9,605 bases of DNA from Bacillota bacterium (GCA_021821235.1 JAKACS010000079.1:1-9605); one strand, 5' to 3'; numbered from the stretch's first letter, positions 1 through 7,306 are shown. Notes: generated by a model from the sequence alone, not told the origin. Numbers and translations are program-made.

Positions 1-1
1 G

Positions 2-1168
2 CAGTTGCTCGATAACGGTCAGGCCTACAAGTGCTATTGCAGTGAGGAAGAACTTGAGGCTGAGCGTGAAGAGCAAATGGAACGGGGAGAAACGCCGCAT
101 TATTCGGGCAAATGCCGCCATCTGACGGCAGAGGAGCGTTCCCGCTTGGAAGCGGAAGGAAGAAAACCGAGTATTCGTCTGAAAGTTCCTGAAGGAAAAA
201 CGTACACGTTTGATGATATGGTAAAGGGTGTTGTCTCATTTGAAGCTGAGGGCCTTGGGGACTGGGTGATGATTAAAAAAGACGGAACCCCAACTTATAA
301 CTTTGCGGTTGCGGTCGACGATCATCTAATGAACATAACCCATGTTCTTCGCGGGGATGACCATATTTCCAACACACCAAAGCAGTTAATGGTATATGAA
401 GCATTGGGTTGGGAGCCGCCGAAGTTCGGCCATATGACCCTTATTGTCAATGAAAGCCGGAAAAAGCTAAGTAAACGCGATGGATCGATCATTCAATTTA
501 TTGAACAATACGAAGAATTAGGCTATCTGCCAGAAGCACTTTTTAATTTTATTGCACTGCTTGGCTGGTCACCGCAGGGGGAGGAAGAAATTTTTTCAAA
601 AGACGAATTTATTCAGATTTTTGATGCGGCTCGCTTGTCAAAATCACCTGCGCTATTTGATCAAAATAAGCTGACATGGATGAACAATCAATACGTGAAA
701 AAAGCGGATCTCGACAAGGTAGTGGCGATTTCGCTTCCGCATTTGATTAAAGCAGGCAAACTTCCGGAAAAAATGACTGAAGAGCAAACTACCTGGGCAC
801 GAAGCCTTATTGAATTATTCCAGGAAAAAATGAGCTACGGCGCTGAAATTGTCGAGTTAACGGATATGTTTTTTATGAATGAAGCAGAATATGAAGAAGA
901 AGCGAAGGAAATTTTAGCCGGAGAACAGGTGCCAGAAGTGCTGTCCGCATTCGCTCAGGAGCTGGATCGGCTTGAAGCCTTCAAAGCAGATGAAATTAAG
1001 GCAGCGATGAAAGCTGTGCAGAAATCAACTGGACAGAAGGGGAAAAATCTATTTATGCCGATTCGGGCGGCAGTGACAGGGCAGACGCACGGACCTGATT
1101 TGCCAAAAGCGATTGAGTTATTGGGCAAGGAAAAAGTACTGACACGGCTTCGCAATATTATTAGTTAA
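2..1168 (+). CDS. gltX: Glutamyl-tRNA synthetase, 5' end cut by the window edge
   Basis: Class I aminoacyl-tRNA synthetase that attaches glutamate to tRNA(Glu) in the cytosol; in Bacillus it also charges tRNA(Gln), which GatCAB then amidates. The frame is open from the first bases with no start in the window, so 388 C-terminal codons are visible. About 95 N-terminal residues, including the HIGH motif, lie upstream (family length about 485). The second signature, KLSKR, is at 464-478, followed by the all-helical anticodon-binding domain. Near the cut end a CxC (codons at 32 and 38) and a CxH (codons at 113 and 119) are spaced as in the zinc site of E. coli GluRS. The protein otherwise resembles B. 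subtilis GltX throughout. The TTG at 5 is an internal leucine codon, not a start. The gene ends at TAA and the cysE T-box leader follows. Identification is very secure. Confidence 0.97.
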   Translation, partial: QLLDNGQAYKCYCSEEELEAEREEQMERGETPHYSGKCRHLTAEERSRLEAEGRKPSIRLKVPEGKTYTFDDMVKGVVSFEAEGLGDWVMIKKDGTPTYNFAVAVDDHLMNITHVLRGDDHISNTPKQLMVYEALGWEPPKFGHMTLIVNESRKKLSKRDGSIIQFIEQYEELGYLPEALFNFIALLGWSPQGEEEIFSKDEFIQIFDAARLSKSPALFDQNKLTWMNNQYVKKADLDKVVAISLPHLIKAGKLPEKMTEEQTTWARSLIELFQEKMSYGAEIVELTDMFFMNEAEYEEEAKEILAGEQVPEVLSAFAQELDRLEAFKADEIKAAMKAVQKSTGQKGKNLFMPIRAAVTGQTHGPDLPKAIELLGKEKVLTRLRNIIS

Positions 1169-1188
1169 CATTTAAGCGAAAATATAAT
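1161..1188 (+). promoter_or_regulatory. Weak candidate promoter for the T-box leader
   Basis: A perfect TATAAT lies at 1183-1188, just after gltX. The best -35 match 16 bases upstream is TTAGTT (1161-1166), which is poor. If real, transcription would begin near 1195 and include the whole T-box leader. The tract is AT-rich, so a chance match is quite possible. Cys genes could instead be read from a promoter upstream of gltX, as is known for B. subtilis. Confidence 0.3.
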
Positions 1189-1215
1189 ATAGTAAAAGAA
1201 AAACAAATAAGAAAA

Positions 1216-1473
1216 AATGTAGAAGAGGAAAAGTAGAAAAACGATGCTTTTTAGAGAGAACCATCATCGGCTGAAAGTGGTTCAAGCCACTCGTTTTTTG
1301 AAGTGCACCTTGGAGTCCCGGGTCGAAAGTTATTTACCGAGTAGATTTGGGCGGCAGCCTTCCGTTAACAGGACAAAGTTGAGGCCATTTACTTACCGTT
1401 TGTGGTGAGCTGGCCTAAACAGAGTGGAACCGCGCCAAAGCGTCTCTGTCATTTATGACAGGGACGCTTTTTT
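1216..1473 (+). promoter_or_regulatory. T-box riboswitch, cysteine-specific, controlling cysE-cysS
   Basis: T-box leaders bind a tRNA through a specifier codon and sense its uncharged 3' end, which stabilises an antiterminator. Visible parts are the purine-rich 5' segment (about 1216-1236), the AGAGA motif with the distal Stem I pairing GAACC (1258-1262) to GGTTC (1279-1283), and the specifier TGC (1304-1306) followed by ACC. Stem III pairs AGGCCA (1382-1387) with TGGCCT (1411-1416), and the T-box AGAGTGGAACCGCG is at 1421-1434. The antiterminator forms from ACAGAG (1419-1424) with CTCTGT (1444-1449), plus CGC (1431-1433) with GCG (1440-1442). This leaves a bulge starting TGGA. TGC encodes cysteine, and the A in TGGA would pair with the discriminator U73 of tRNA(Cys), so both tRNA contacts agree with the downstream cys genes. 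Inference: uncharged tRNA(Cys) turns on cysE and cysS. The exact 5' boundary is uncertain. Confidence 0.95.
1437..1473 (+). terminator. Intrinsic terminator of the T-box leader
   Basis: A 15-bp stem (1437-1451 with 1456-1470, one G-T pair) closes a TTTA loop and runs into six T residues (1468-1473). Its 5' arm contains the bases needed for the antiterminator (1440-1442 and 1444-1449), so the two structures exclude each other. Without uncharged tRNA(Cys) this hairpin should stop transcription before cysE. Confidence 0.95.
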
Positions 1474-1641
1474 AGCTAATCGGGACGGATTCGGAAGGCG
1501 GAAATTACGATGTCTTTGCAGCGGTTCGACAGCCGGACGTGTTTGATTGATTAAGGGTCAGGAATAGGCATGTATCGACAGGACAGCTAGGGATGGGTGT
1601 TGTGAAATGCATTTAAGGAAGAATGATGGGGGGAAAAGCAA
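1474..1641 (+). other. Spacer between T-box terminator and cysE
   Basis: 168 bases without a recognised gene. I see no second promoter or strong hairpin. It holds one 14-codon reading frame (1510-1554) preceded by AAGGCGG, discussed as a low-interest finding, and ends in the cysE ribosome binding site GGGGGGA (1628-1634). Confidence 0.6.
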
Positions 1642-2310
1642 ATGTTTAAACGGTTAAAAGAAGATCTGGAAGTTGTGTTTGAACAGGATCCTGCCGCAAG
1701 GAATTATTTTGAGGTCATCTTAACGTATTCGGGTTTGCATGCTATATGGTTCCACCGGATTGCCCATGCCCTTTATAAGCGAAAATTTTATTTTTTGGCA
1801 AGAGCAGTATCGCAGTTCAGCCGGTTTTTAACGGGAATTGAAATTCACCCTGGAGCCAAAATCGGCAGCCGGTTCTTTATCGATCACGGCATGGGCGTTG
1901 TGATTGGCGAAACCTGCGAAATTGGCGACAATGTGACCGTTTTTCAGGGAGTCACCCTTGGCGGGACAGGAAAAGAAAAAGGAAAGCGGCATCCAACAAT
2001 TATGGACAATGCGTTAATTGCGACTGGAGCAAAAGTTCTCGGATCGATCACGATTGGCGAAAATTCAAAAATTGGTGCAGGCTCAGTCGTTTTAAAAGAC
2101 GTTCCGCCCAATTCTACAGTTGTCGGGGTTCCTGGAACCGTTGTTATCCAAGATGGCAAGCGGGTGAAAAAAGATTTGAATCACCGGGACTTGCCTGATC
2201 CGATCTCAGACCACTTTAAGGCATTAGAAGCAGAGGTTGCTCGATTAAGAGAAATGCTGGAACAGGTGAAAAATGAAAGGAGTAAGCAGTATGACAATTC
2301 AACTTTATAA
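1642..2310 (+). CDS. cysE: Serine O-acetyltransferase
   Basis: Transfers acetyl from acetyl-CoA to L-serine, giving O-acetylserine, the committed step of cysteine synthesis; cytosolic. The protein is 222 residues, close to the B. subtilis enzyme. An N-terminal helical part (1-60) is followed by a left-handed beta-helix of hexapeptide repeats (about 65-165). It carries D81-H82 in [16 protein letters not shown], the VTLGGTGK loop and R116-H117-P118; the histidines are the catalytic-type residues of this family. Residues 190-212 look like a short coiled coil. The start ATG follows a G-rich ribosome binding site (1628-1634) at normal spacing. The last 20 bases overlap cysS, so the two are probably translationally coupled. 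The T-box upstream ties its expression to cysteine charging. Confidence 0.97.
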   Translation: MFKRLKEDLEVVFEQDPAARNYFEVILTYSGLHAIWFHRIAHALYKRKFYFLARAVSQFSRFLTGIEIHPGAKIGSRFFIDHGMGVVIGETCEIGDNVTVFQGVTLGGTGKEKGKRHPTIMDNALIATGAKVLGSITIGENSKIGAGSVVLKDVPPNSTVVGVPGTVVIQDGKRVKKDLNHRDLPDPISDHFKALEAEVARLREMLEQVKNERSKQYDNSTL

Positions 2311-3688
2311 TACATTAACACGTAAAAAAGAAAGATTTGTGCCGCTAGAAGAAGGCAAGGTAAGGATGTATGTATGCGGTCCGACTGTCTATAACTATAT
2401 CCATATTGGAAATGCACGTCCGGCCATTGTCTTTGATACGGTTCGCCGTTATTTTGAGTATAGAGGCTACGATGTCCAATACGTATCCAATTTCACCGAC
2501 GTTGATGACAAATTGATCCGGGCTGCAAAACAGCTTGGTGAGGATGTCCCAACCATTGCCGATCGCTTTGTCAAAGCTTACTTCGAGGATGTTTCTGCAT
2601 TGGGCTGCCATACAGCCGATGTACATCCGCGCGTAATGGAGAACATGGACATTATTATTGAGTTTATTGAGCAATTAATAAAAAAAGGCTACGCCTATGA
2701 GTCGGAAGGCGATGTTTATTTCCGTACTCGGAAATTTACAGGGTACGGAAAACTTTCTCATCAATCCATCGATGATCTTCAGGTGGGTGCACGAATTGAA
2801 GTTGGAGAAAAAAAGCAGGATGAATTGGATTTTGCGCTATGGAAGGCGGCAAAAGAAGGCGAAATTTATTGGGAAAGTCCTTGGGGCATCGGCAGACCAG
2901 GCTGGCATATTGAATGCTCAGCAATGGCAAAGAAATATCTCGGGGAAACCATTGATATCCATGCCGGCGGCCAGGATCTGACATTTCCTCATCATGAAAA
3001 TGAGATTGCTCAGTCGGAAGCATTAACAGGTAAACCATTTGCCCGCTACTGGATGCATAATGGCTACATCAATATTGACAATGAAAAGATGTCAAAATCG
3101 CTTGGGAATTTCGTGCTGGTACATGATATTATTCAAAAGCACAATCCGCATGTATTAAGATTTTTTATGCTGACGGTGCATTACCGCAATCCGATTAATT
3201 ACAGTGAAGAATTATTGGAAAGTACAAAGGCAGCTTACGAACGGCTCATTACTTCATATCAAAATTTGAAACACCGCCGGGAGGCAAGCGCAAACTTAAC
3301 GGATAATAACCAGACATGGTTCGATAAAATCGCTGAAGTAAAAGCACAATTTATCAACGAAATGGATGATGATTTTAATACGGCGAATGCCATTTCCGTT
3401 TTATTTGATTTATCGAAGCTTGGAAACTATTATCTGTTGGAGAAAAACACAGCGGTAGAAGTGATTGATGCATTTTTAAAAACGTTTGAGGAATTGTTCG
3501 ATGTTCTCGGTCTGTCGCTTGGAAACGAAGAACTGCTTGATGAGGAAATTGATGCGCTGATTGAAAAACGCAATCAGGCACGCAAGGATCGCAATTTTCA
3601 ATTATCCGATCAGATTCGCGATCAGTTGAAGGAAATGAATATTGTTTTAGAGGATACACCCCAGGGAACAAGATGGAAAAGAGGCTGA
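2291..3688 (+). CDS. cysS: Cysteinyl-tRNA synthetase
   Basis: Class I, zinc-dependent synthetase that charges tRNA(Cys); cytosolic, usually monomeric. The product is 465 residues, the usual length. Seen in order: C29 in [12 protein letters not shown] at 38-41, C209 in WHIECSAM, H234 and E238 in HHENE, and KMSKS at 266-270. C29, C209, H234 and E238 match the four zinc ligands known from E. coli CysRS, where zinc selects the cysteine thiol. The C-terminal part is the helical anticodon-binding region. I chose ATG 2291 over the in-frame ATG at 2273 because AAAGGAG (2276-2282) lies 8 bases upstream of it and because B. subtilis CysS starts with the same MTI-LYNTLT sequence. The start lies inside the end of cysE, sharing its T-box control. 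mrnC follows after 5 bases. Confidence 0.98.
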   Translation: MTIQLYNTLTRKKERFVPLEEGKVRMYVCGPTVYNYIHIGNARPAIVFDTVRRYFEYRGYDVQYVSNFTDVDDKLIRAAKQLGEDVPTIADRFVKAYFEDVSALGCHTADVHPRVMENMDIIIEFIEQLIKKGYAYESEGDVYFRTRKFTGYGKLSHQSIDDLQVGARIEVGEKKQDELDFALWKAAKEGEIYWESPWGIGRPGWHIECSAMAKKYLGETIDIHAGGQDLTFPHHENEIAQSEALTGKPFARYWMHNGYINIDNEKMSKSLGNFVLVHDIIQKHNPHVLRFFMLTVHYRNPINYSEELLESTKAAYERLITSYQNLKHRREASANLTDNNQTWFDKIAEVKAQFINEMDDDFNTANAISVLFDLSKLGNYYLLEKNTAVEVIDAFLKTFEELFDVLGLSLGNEELLDEEIDALIEKRNQARKDRNFQLSDQIRDQLKEMNIVLEDTPQGTRWKRG

Positions 3689-3693
3689 ATTTC

Positions 3694-4119
3694 ATGCTTT
3701 CATACGAACAAAATCCGGATCCGAAACAGCTGAACAGCCTGGCACTTGCTTATATGGGGGATGCAGTATTTGAAACATATGTAAGGCATCACCTTCTCCA
3801 AAGTGGGAAGGTGAGGCCAAACAAGCTGCATCGAGAAGGAACAATGTATGTCTCGGCGAAAGCGCAGTCAAAAATACTTTTCCAATTGCTTGATAAGGCA
3901 ATTTTAACAGAGGAAGAGCTCGCCGTCGTCACAAGGGGACGGAACGCCAAGTCGGGTACAGTGCCAAAAAATACGGATGTTCAGACATATCGGCACAGCA
4001 CTGCATTTGAAGCGTTGATGGGTTATTTATTTTTAAAAGGAGAAGTTGGGCGGATGGAGGAGCTGATCCGGGAAGCTTTTTCATATGTTGATGGAATAAA
4101 GAAAGGAGTTAACCGATGA
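3694..4119 (+). CDS. mrnC: Mini-ribonuclease III
   Basis: Dimeric double-strand-specific endonuclease with an RNase III catalytic domain and no dsRNA-binding domain. In B. subtilis it matures both ends of 23S rRNA from its precursor stem. The 141-residue product has the RNase III signature around D23 ([16 protein letters not shown]), the RGRNAKSG segment, and the second acidic motif in [18 protein letters not shown] 3694 is preferred over the in-frame ATG at 3673. It puts the catalytic Asp at residue 23 as in the B. subtilis enzyme, and AAAGAGG (3678-3684) precedes it by 9 bases. The earlier ATG would add seven residues overlapping cysS. The gene overlaps rlmB by four bases (ATGA), and the neighbours suggest a shared role in ribosome and tRNA maturation. 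Confidence 0.95.
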   Translation: MLSYEQNPDPKQLNSLALAYMGDAVFETYVRHHLLQSGKVRPNKLHREGTMYVSAKAQSKILFQLLDKAILTEEELAVVTRGRNAKSGTVPKNTDVQTYRHSTAFEALMGYLFLKGEVGRMEELIREAFSYVDGIKKGVNR

Positions 4120-4862
4120 ATCAGGAACAGGAATACATCATTGGAAAAAATCCAGTCATTGAGGCTCTTAAGTCCCATCGTGATATTAATAAGATCCTTG
4201 TAGCGGAGGGATCTCAGCGCGGGCAAATGCAGCAAATGATCCAGCTTGCCAAAGAGGCGAATGTTTTTATCCAGTTCGTGCCAAAGAAAAAACTTGATCA
4301 ATTGACCGAGGGCAATCACCAAGGCGTTCTGGCGTATGTTGCAGCTTACGAATACGCAGAACTTGATGATTTATTTCACGCAGCAGAGGAAAAAAAGGAA
4401 CAGCCGTTTTTTTTGCTGCTCGATGAGATTGAAGATCCCCATAATTTAGGTTCCATTATGCGAACAGCAGATGCGGTTGGGGCGCATGGCATTATTATTC
4501 CAAAGCGAAGAGCGGTCGGTCTGACAGCTACTGTAGCGAAGGCTTCAACAGGTGCAATTGAATACATCCCCGTTGTCCGGGTTACCAATATGGCGAGAAC
4601 CATTGATGAATTAAAAGAGCGTGGGGTATGGATTGCTGGAACGGATGCTAAGGGAGCGGATGACTACCGCAGCTTGGATGCTCAATTGCCGCTTGGTCTT
4701 GTGATCGGCAGTGAGGGGAAAGGAATGGGTCGGCTAATTCGTGATAAATGCGATTTCCTTGTTAGAATGCCGATGGCGGGAAGAGTTACATCCTTAAATG
4801 CTTCTGTTGCTGCAGCCTTGTTGATGTATGAGGTCTACCGGAAGCGGCACCCGATTGAGTGA
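4116..4862 (+). CDS. rlmB: 23S rRNA 2'-O-ribose guanosine methyltransferase, TrmH/SPOUT family
   Basis: Uses S-adenosylmethionine to methylate a 2'-hydroxyl in 23S rRNA; E. coli RlmB modifies G2251 in the peptidyl-transferase P loop. The product is 248 residues. An N-terminal substrate-binding domain ([12 protein letters not shown] at about 7-18) precedes the knotted SPOUT domain. SPOUT motif 1 is N110-LGSIMR-T117, motif 2 is IGSEGKGM (197-204), and motif 3 is SLNAS (226-230) followed by VAAALLMYE. The start ATG overlaps the mrnC stop in ATGA and is preceded by AAGGAG (4103-4108), so coupled translation is likely. The B. subtilis ortholog is also called yacO. The exact target nucleotide is inferred from the family. 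Confidence 0.93.
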   Translation: MNQEQEYIIGKNPVIEALKSHRDINKILVAEGSQRGQMQQMIQLAKEANVFIQFVPKKKLDQLTEGNHQGVLAYVAAYEYAELDDLFHAAEEKKEQPFFLLLDEIEDPHNLGSIMRTADAVGAHGIIIPKRRAVGLTATVAKASTGAIEYIPVVRVTNMARTIDELKERGVWIAGTDAKGADDYRSLDAQLPLGLVIGSEGKGMGRLIRDKCDFLVRMPMAGRVTSLNASVAAALLMYEVYRKRHPIE

Positions 4863-4868
4863 TCGAAA

Positions 4869-5378
4869 ATGGACATCTTAATTGTTGACGGTTATAACAT
4901 TATTGGCGCCTGGCCGGAATTGAAGGCATTAAAGGAGAAGGATTTAGCGGCAGCACGCGATAAATTGATCGAAAAAATGGCGGAATACCAGGCATATTCG
5001 GGTTACCGAGTCATTGTCGTATTTGATGCTTATTTTGTTGAAGGAACAGAAAAAAAGTATAAAAACCATAAGGTGGAAGTTATTTTTACAAGCAAAAACG
5101 AAACAGCAGACGAGCGGATTGAAAAAATGGCAATTCGTTTAAACAATCGAAAAACGCAAATCCATGTGGCGACATCCGATTTAACGGAACAATGGGCAAT
5201 TTTCGGACAGGGAGCTTTAAGAATATCTGCCCGCGAGCTGTTAAATGAAATGAATGCAATTGAAAAAGGAATCGAAAGAAAGGTAAAGAAAATTCAAGAA
5301 AAGAAACCCATTTCCAAAATTCCAATTAGCGAAGAAATAGCGGAAATTTTCGAAAAATGGCGCAGAGGAAAAAAGTAA
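4869..5378 (+). CDS. rae1: Ribosome-associated A-site endoribonuclease Rae1 (YacP, NYN domain)
   Basis: In B. subtilis, Rae1 enters the ribosomal A site and cleaves certain mRNAs during translation. The product is 169 residues, essentially family length. It begins with the PIN-like NYN core: MDILIVDGYN with D7, then VVFDAY with D53, DERIE with D81, and ATSDLTEQ with D104. These acidic residues are the expected metal-binding set. The C-terminal part (about 130-169) is very lysine- and glutamate-rich and probably helical, suited to rRNA contact. The start lies 6 bases after the rlmB stop with only a weak binding site (GAGTGA, overlapping that stop), so translation probably depends on rlmB. The sigH promoter begins 3 bases after its stop codon. 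Confidence 0.93.
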   Translation: MDILIVDGYNIIGAWPELKALKEKDLAAARDKLIEKMAEYQAYSGYRVIVVFDAYFVEGTEKKYKNHKVEVIFTSKNETADERIEKMAIRLNNRKTQIHVATSDLTEQWAIFGQGALRISARELLNEMNAIEKGIERKVKKIQEKKPISKIPISEEIAEIFEKWRRGKK

Positions 5379-5381
5379 GCG

Positions 5382-5411
5382 TTGACGTTTAAAAAATTCC
5401 TACTGTATAAT
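5382..5411 (+). promoter_or_regulatory. Sigma-A promoter of sigH
   Basis: TTGACG (5382-5387) and TATAAT (5406-5411) with an 18-base spacer; 11 of 12 hexamer positions match consensus. Transcription should start near 5418, leaving a short leader. In B. subtilis the sigH promoter is sigma-A-dependent and repressed by AbrB. The AT-rich surroundings are compatible with AbrB binding but do not prove it. Confidence 0.88.
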
Positions 5412-5448
5412 ATTTCTAACTATGTTGTACGGTAAGGGAGGGAACCTG

Positions 5449-6099
5449 GTGAGCGCTGACATCGGAATGACATTCAATGAGCACTACACAGTACTTGAAG
5501 ATGAGGAAATAGTTGAGCTAGTTCATAAAGGTGAAAGTGAAGCATTGGACTACTTGATACACAAGTATCGGAATTTTGTACGGGCGAAAGCAAGGTCCTA
5601 CTTTCTAATTGGGGCTGATAAGGAAGATATTGTGCAAGAAGGAATGATCGGTCTCTACAAGGCCATTCGCGATTTTCGGGAGGACAAGCTAACGTCTTTT
5701 AAAGCTTTCGCCGAGCTGTGTATTACGAGACAAATCATTACCGCGATAAAAACCGCCACGAGGCAAAAACATATCCCTTTAAATTCCTACGTTTCTTTGG
5801 ACAAGCCAATTTTTGATGAAGAGTCGGACCGGACATTGATGGATATTCTGTCCGGGGCAAAAGTTCTTGATCCGGAAGAATTGATTATCAATCAAGAAGA
5901 ATTTGACCATATTGAAGTGAAAATGTCAGAATTACTGAGCGACTTAGAGCGAAAAGTGTTAGCACTCTATTTGGATGGACAATCCTATCAGGAAATTTCT
6001 GAAGAGTTAAATCGGCATGTGAAGTCGATTGACAATGCCCTGCAGCGTGTTAAAAGAAAATTGGAACGGTACCTAGAAATCCGTGAATTTTCGCACTAA
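5449..6099 (+). CDS. sigH: RNA polymerase sigma-H factor (stationary phase and sporulation)
   Basis: Sigma-70-family factor that directs RNA polymerase to early sporulation, competence and stationary-phase promoters. The product is 216 residues from GTG. Region 2 covers about 28-105, including YRNFVRAKARSYFLIGAD, KEDIVQEGMIGLYKAIRDF and the region 2.3-2.4 segment SFKAFAELCITRQIITAI. Region 4 is at the C-terminus, with the helix-turn-helix SYQEISEELNRHVKSIDNAL. It is very close to B. subtilis SigH. I chose GTG 5449 because a strong site, AAGGGAGG (5434-5441), lies 7 bases before it and the length matches the family. ATG 5422 sits upstream of that site and ATG 5467 is too far from it. It has its own promoter just upstream. 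No terminator is visible after the stop, so read-through into rpmG is possible. Confidence 0.97.
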   Translation: MSADIGMTFNEHYTVLEDEEIVELVHKGESEALDYLIHKYRNFVRAKARSYFLIGADKEDIVQEGMIGLYKAIRDFREDKLTSFKAFAELCITRQIITAIKTATRQKHIPLNSYVSLDKPIFDEESDRTLMDILSGAKVLDPEELIINQEEFDHIEVKMSELLSDLERKVLALYLDGQSYQEISEELNRHVKSIDNALQRVKRKLERYLEIREFSH

Positions 6100-6180
6100 G
6101 TCTGATGTTCCCAAATCCGGCTTGCCTGCAATAGCGCTTTATAGGAAATGTCATTTGTATGAATACTCTCCCTGCAGTCA

Positions 6181-6209
6181 TTGACATTAAATAGGTGCCA
6201 TGGTACATT
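6181..6209 (+). promoter_or_regulatory. Sigma-A promoter with extended -10 for rpmG-secE
   Basis: Perfect TTGACA (6181-6186), 17-base spacer, TACATT (6204-6209), and an upstream TG at 6201-6202 forming an extended -10. Transcription should start near 6216, about 35 bases before the rpmG start. It separates the ribosomal/secretion genes from growth-phase control of sigH. Confidence 0.85.
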
Positions 6210-6249
6210 TTTTAAGGACATAAGTCTGAATAACAGCAGGTGTAAAAAA

Positions 6250-6396
6250 ATGAGTGCCACAGTAATTCTCGCTTGTGAAAAATGCGGGTCAAGAAATTAT
6301 ACAACAACCAGTAAAAAATCACAAACCGAACGGCTAGAGTTAAGAAAGTTTTGTAAAGTGTGTGGCGCGCAAACGACACACCGCCAGACAAAATAG
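6250..6396 (+). CDS. rpmG: 50S ribosomal protein L33, zinc-binding form
   Basis: Small protein of the large ribosomal subunit. The product is 48 residues and shows two Cys pairs, CEKC and CKVC, the zinc-ribbon (C+) form of L33. Bacillaceae often also carry zinc-free paralogs, which are swapped in under zinc starvation; none is in this window. ATG 6250 is preceded by AGGTG (6238-6242) at 7 bases. The frame is open upstream to 6181, but that would place the start inside the promoter and add residues unlike any L33. The TERLELRKFC segment is typical. It matches the position of B. subtilis rpmGB between sigH and secE. The paralog letter is inferred from position. Confidence 0.95.
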   Translation: MSATVILACEKCGSRNYTTTSKKSQTERLELRKFCKVCGAQTTHRQTK

Positions 6397-6443
6397 ATCT
6401 AGATCGATTGATTATGCTTATTCCGTTAGTTGGAGGTTACAGG

Positions 6444-6626
6444 ATGCAGCGCATTACGAAGTTTTTTAGCGAAATTACCCGTGAAATGAGAAAAGTCAGC
6501 TGGCCGAAACGCGGTGAAATGACTCGTTATACGATTACAGTATTAACAACTGTTATTTTCTTTTCACTGTTCTTTGCAGTTTTGGATTTAGGAATTTCCA
6601 AATTGATTCGGTTAATTCTTGAATAA
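6444..6626 (+). CDS. secE: Preprotein translocase subunit SecE
   Basis: Essential membrane subunit of the SecYEG protein-conducting channel, clamping SecY. The product is 60 residues, the usual short Gram-positive form with one membrane segment. The amphipathic N-terminal helix carries the conserved REMRKVSWPKRGEMTRYT, followed by a single transmembrane helix (about 29-50; VLTTVIFFSLFFAVLDLG) and a short tail. ATG 6444 has GGAGG (6432-6436) 7 bases upstream. The in-frame extension back to 6360 overlaps rpmG and is not used. Its 3' end probably carries the -35 region of the next promoter. Pairing with nusG is near universal in bacteria. Confidence 0.96.
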   Translation: MQRITKFFSEITREMRKVSWPKRGEMTRYTITVLTTVIFFSLFFAVLDLGISKLIRLILE

Positions 6627-6649
6627 CAATTACTGTTTTATGGTATAAT
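6619..6649 (+). promoter_or_regulatory. Extended -10 promoter upstream of nusG
   Basis: TGGTATAAT (6641-6649) is a perfect extended -10. The best -35 candidate, TTGAAT (6619-6624) inside the end of secE, has a 19-base spacer, so the extended -10 would do most of the work. Predicted start is near 6655, about 20 bases before a terminator-like hairpin and about 118 bases before nusG. Confidence 0.75.
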
Positions 6650-6675
6650 GGTAGACAATACAGGAAATTTTGTGT

Positions 6676-6698
6676 AAAGCCCGGGTGACGGGTTTTTT
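6676..6698 (+). terminator. Terminator-like hairpin in the nusG leader (possible attenuator)
   Basis: AAAGCCCG (6676-6683) pairs with CGGGTTTT (6689-6696), giving 8 pairs including one G-T, a 5-base loop GGTGA, and six T residues (6693-6698). It has the form of an intrinsic terminator. It lies downstream of the promoter above, so it can end both rpmG-secE transcripts and the short RNA from the nusG promoter. I find no clear alternative antiterminator pairing. It may be a leaky terminator that lowers nusG expression. Confidence 0.75.
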
Positions 6699-6743
6699 CA
6701 TTTGGTCAAAAAATGAAGCGGAATAAGCGATAGATCATAACTT

Positions 6744-6766
6744 AGGGAGGGACGGACGAGTAGTCC
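6744..6766 (+). promoter_or_regulatory. nusG ribosome binding site held at a distance by a small hairpin
   Basis: The strong site AGGGAGG (6744-6750) ends 22 bases before the nusG ATG, far beyond the normal 5-10. Between them GGAC (6754-6757) can pair with GTCC (6763-6766) around a GAGTA loop. Folding this 13-base hairpin out leaves 9 unpaired bases between site and ATG, a normal distance. No closer good site or alternative start is visible, and a stop codon (6770-6772) abuts the ATG in frame. Confidence 0.6.
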
Positions 6767-6772
6767 TGATAA

Positions 6773-7306
6773 ATGGAAAAGAATTGGTATGTTGTGCACA
6801 CGTACTCCGGTTACGAAAATAAAGTAAAAGCGAATTTGGAAAAACGTGTTGAATCAATGGGAATGGCGGATAAAATTTTTCGGGTAATCGTTCCTGAAGA
6901 AGAAGAGACCGATATGAAAAACGGTAAGAAAAAAGTTGTAAAGCGAAAAGTATTCCCGGGCTATGTGTTAGTAGAGCTCGTGATGACAGATGATTCATGG
7001 TATGTCGTCCGGAACACGCCTGGTGTTACCGGGTTTGTCGGTTCTGCGGGTTCTGGATCAAAGCCGACTCCGCTCCTGCCGGAAGAGGTCGGTGTGATCC
7101 TGAAGCGCATGGGTGTTGAGGAAAAACGGGTCGATGTTGACTATGAATTGGGTGAGACAGTCAAAGTGACAACTGGCCCGTTCGCAAACTTTACAGGCGT
7201 CATTGAAGAAATGGATAAAGACAAAGCGAAGCTGAAAGTGCTTGTCAATATGTTTGGCCGGGACACGCCAGTAGAGCTTGATTTTACACAGATTGATAAA
7301 TTATAA
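6773..7306 (+). CDS. nusG: Transcription elongation factor NusG
   Basis: Spt5-family factor that binds the RNA polymerase clamp during elongation; in B. subtilis it promotes sequence-specific pausing and it can link to Rho or ribosomes. The product is 177 residues, identical in length to the B. subtilis protein. The N-terminal NGN domain (1-110) begins KNWYVVHTYSGYENKV and holds the FPGYVLVE core. N81-T82 in RNTPG corresponds to the residues known in B. subtilis to contact T-rich non-template DNA at TTNTTT pause sites, so pausing activity is probably retained. The C-terminal KOW domain (about 126-177) has GPFANFTG. ATG 6773 is fixed because the codon immediately before it in frame is TAA. It has an unusual leader with its own promoter, hairpin and distant ribosome binding site. 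Confidence 0.97.
   Translation: MEKNWYVVHTYSGYENKVKANLEKRVESMGMADKIFRVIVPEEEETDMKNGKKKVVKRKVFPGYVLVELVMTDDSWYVVRNTPGVTGFVGSAGSGSKPTPLLPEEVGVILKRMGVEEKRVDVDYELGETVKVTTGPFANFTGVIEEMDKDKAKLKVLVNMFGRDTPVELDFTQIDKL

Noticed and set aside
955..1155. Minus-strand open frames across the window (for example 955-1155, 2736-3038, 6735-6998)
   Set aside because: All are short, lie opposite well-identified genes and have no recognisable protein features; they are coding shadows.
1525..1531. TTCGACA, the reverse complement of the Spo0A box core TGTCGAA
   Set aside because: A single 7-base match without the flanking consensus or a nearby promoter; expected by chance in a window this size.
2273..2290. Earlier in-frame ATG for cysS
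   Set aside because: It lies upstream of and overlaps the ribosome binding site AAAGGAG; the family N-terminus begins at 2291.
3673..3693. Earlier in-frame ATG for mrnC with an AGGGA site 5 bases upstream
   Set aside because: It would shift the catalytic Asp from position 23 and extend into cysS; ATG 3694 has better spacing and family agreement.
6141..6164. Sigma-H-like promoter (ATAGGAAAT...GAAT) between sigH and rpmG, suggesting SigH autoregulation of the ribosomal operon
   Set aside because: The upstream element fits the consensus exactly, but the spacing to GAAT is about 3 bases too short compared with known sites such as spoVG, and the -10 lacks its leading purine. A strong sigma-A promoter lies just downstream.
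6181..6249. N-terminal extension of rpmG to 6181
   Set aside because: The extension begins in the -35 hexamer of the rpmG promoter and is unlike any L33; the AGGTG site selects ATG 6250.
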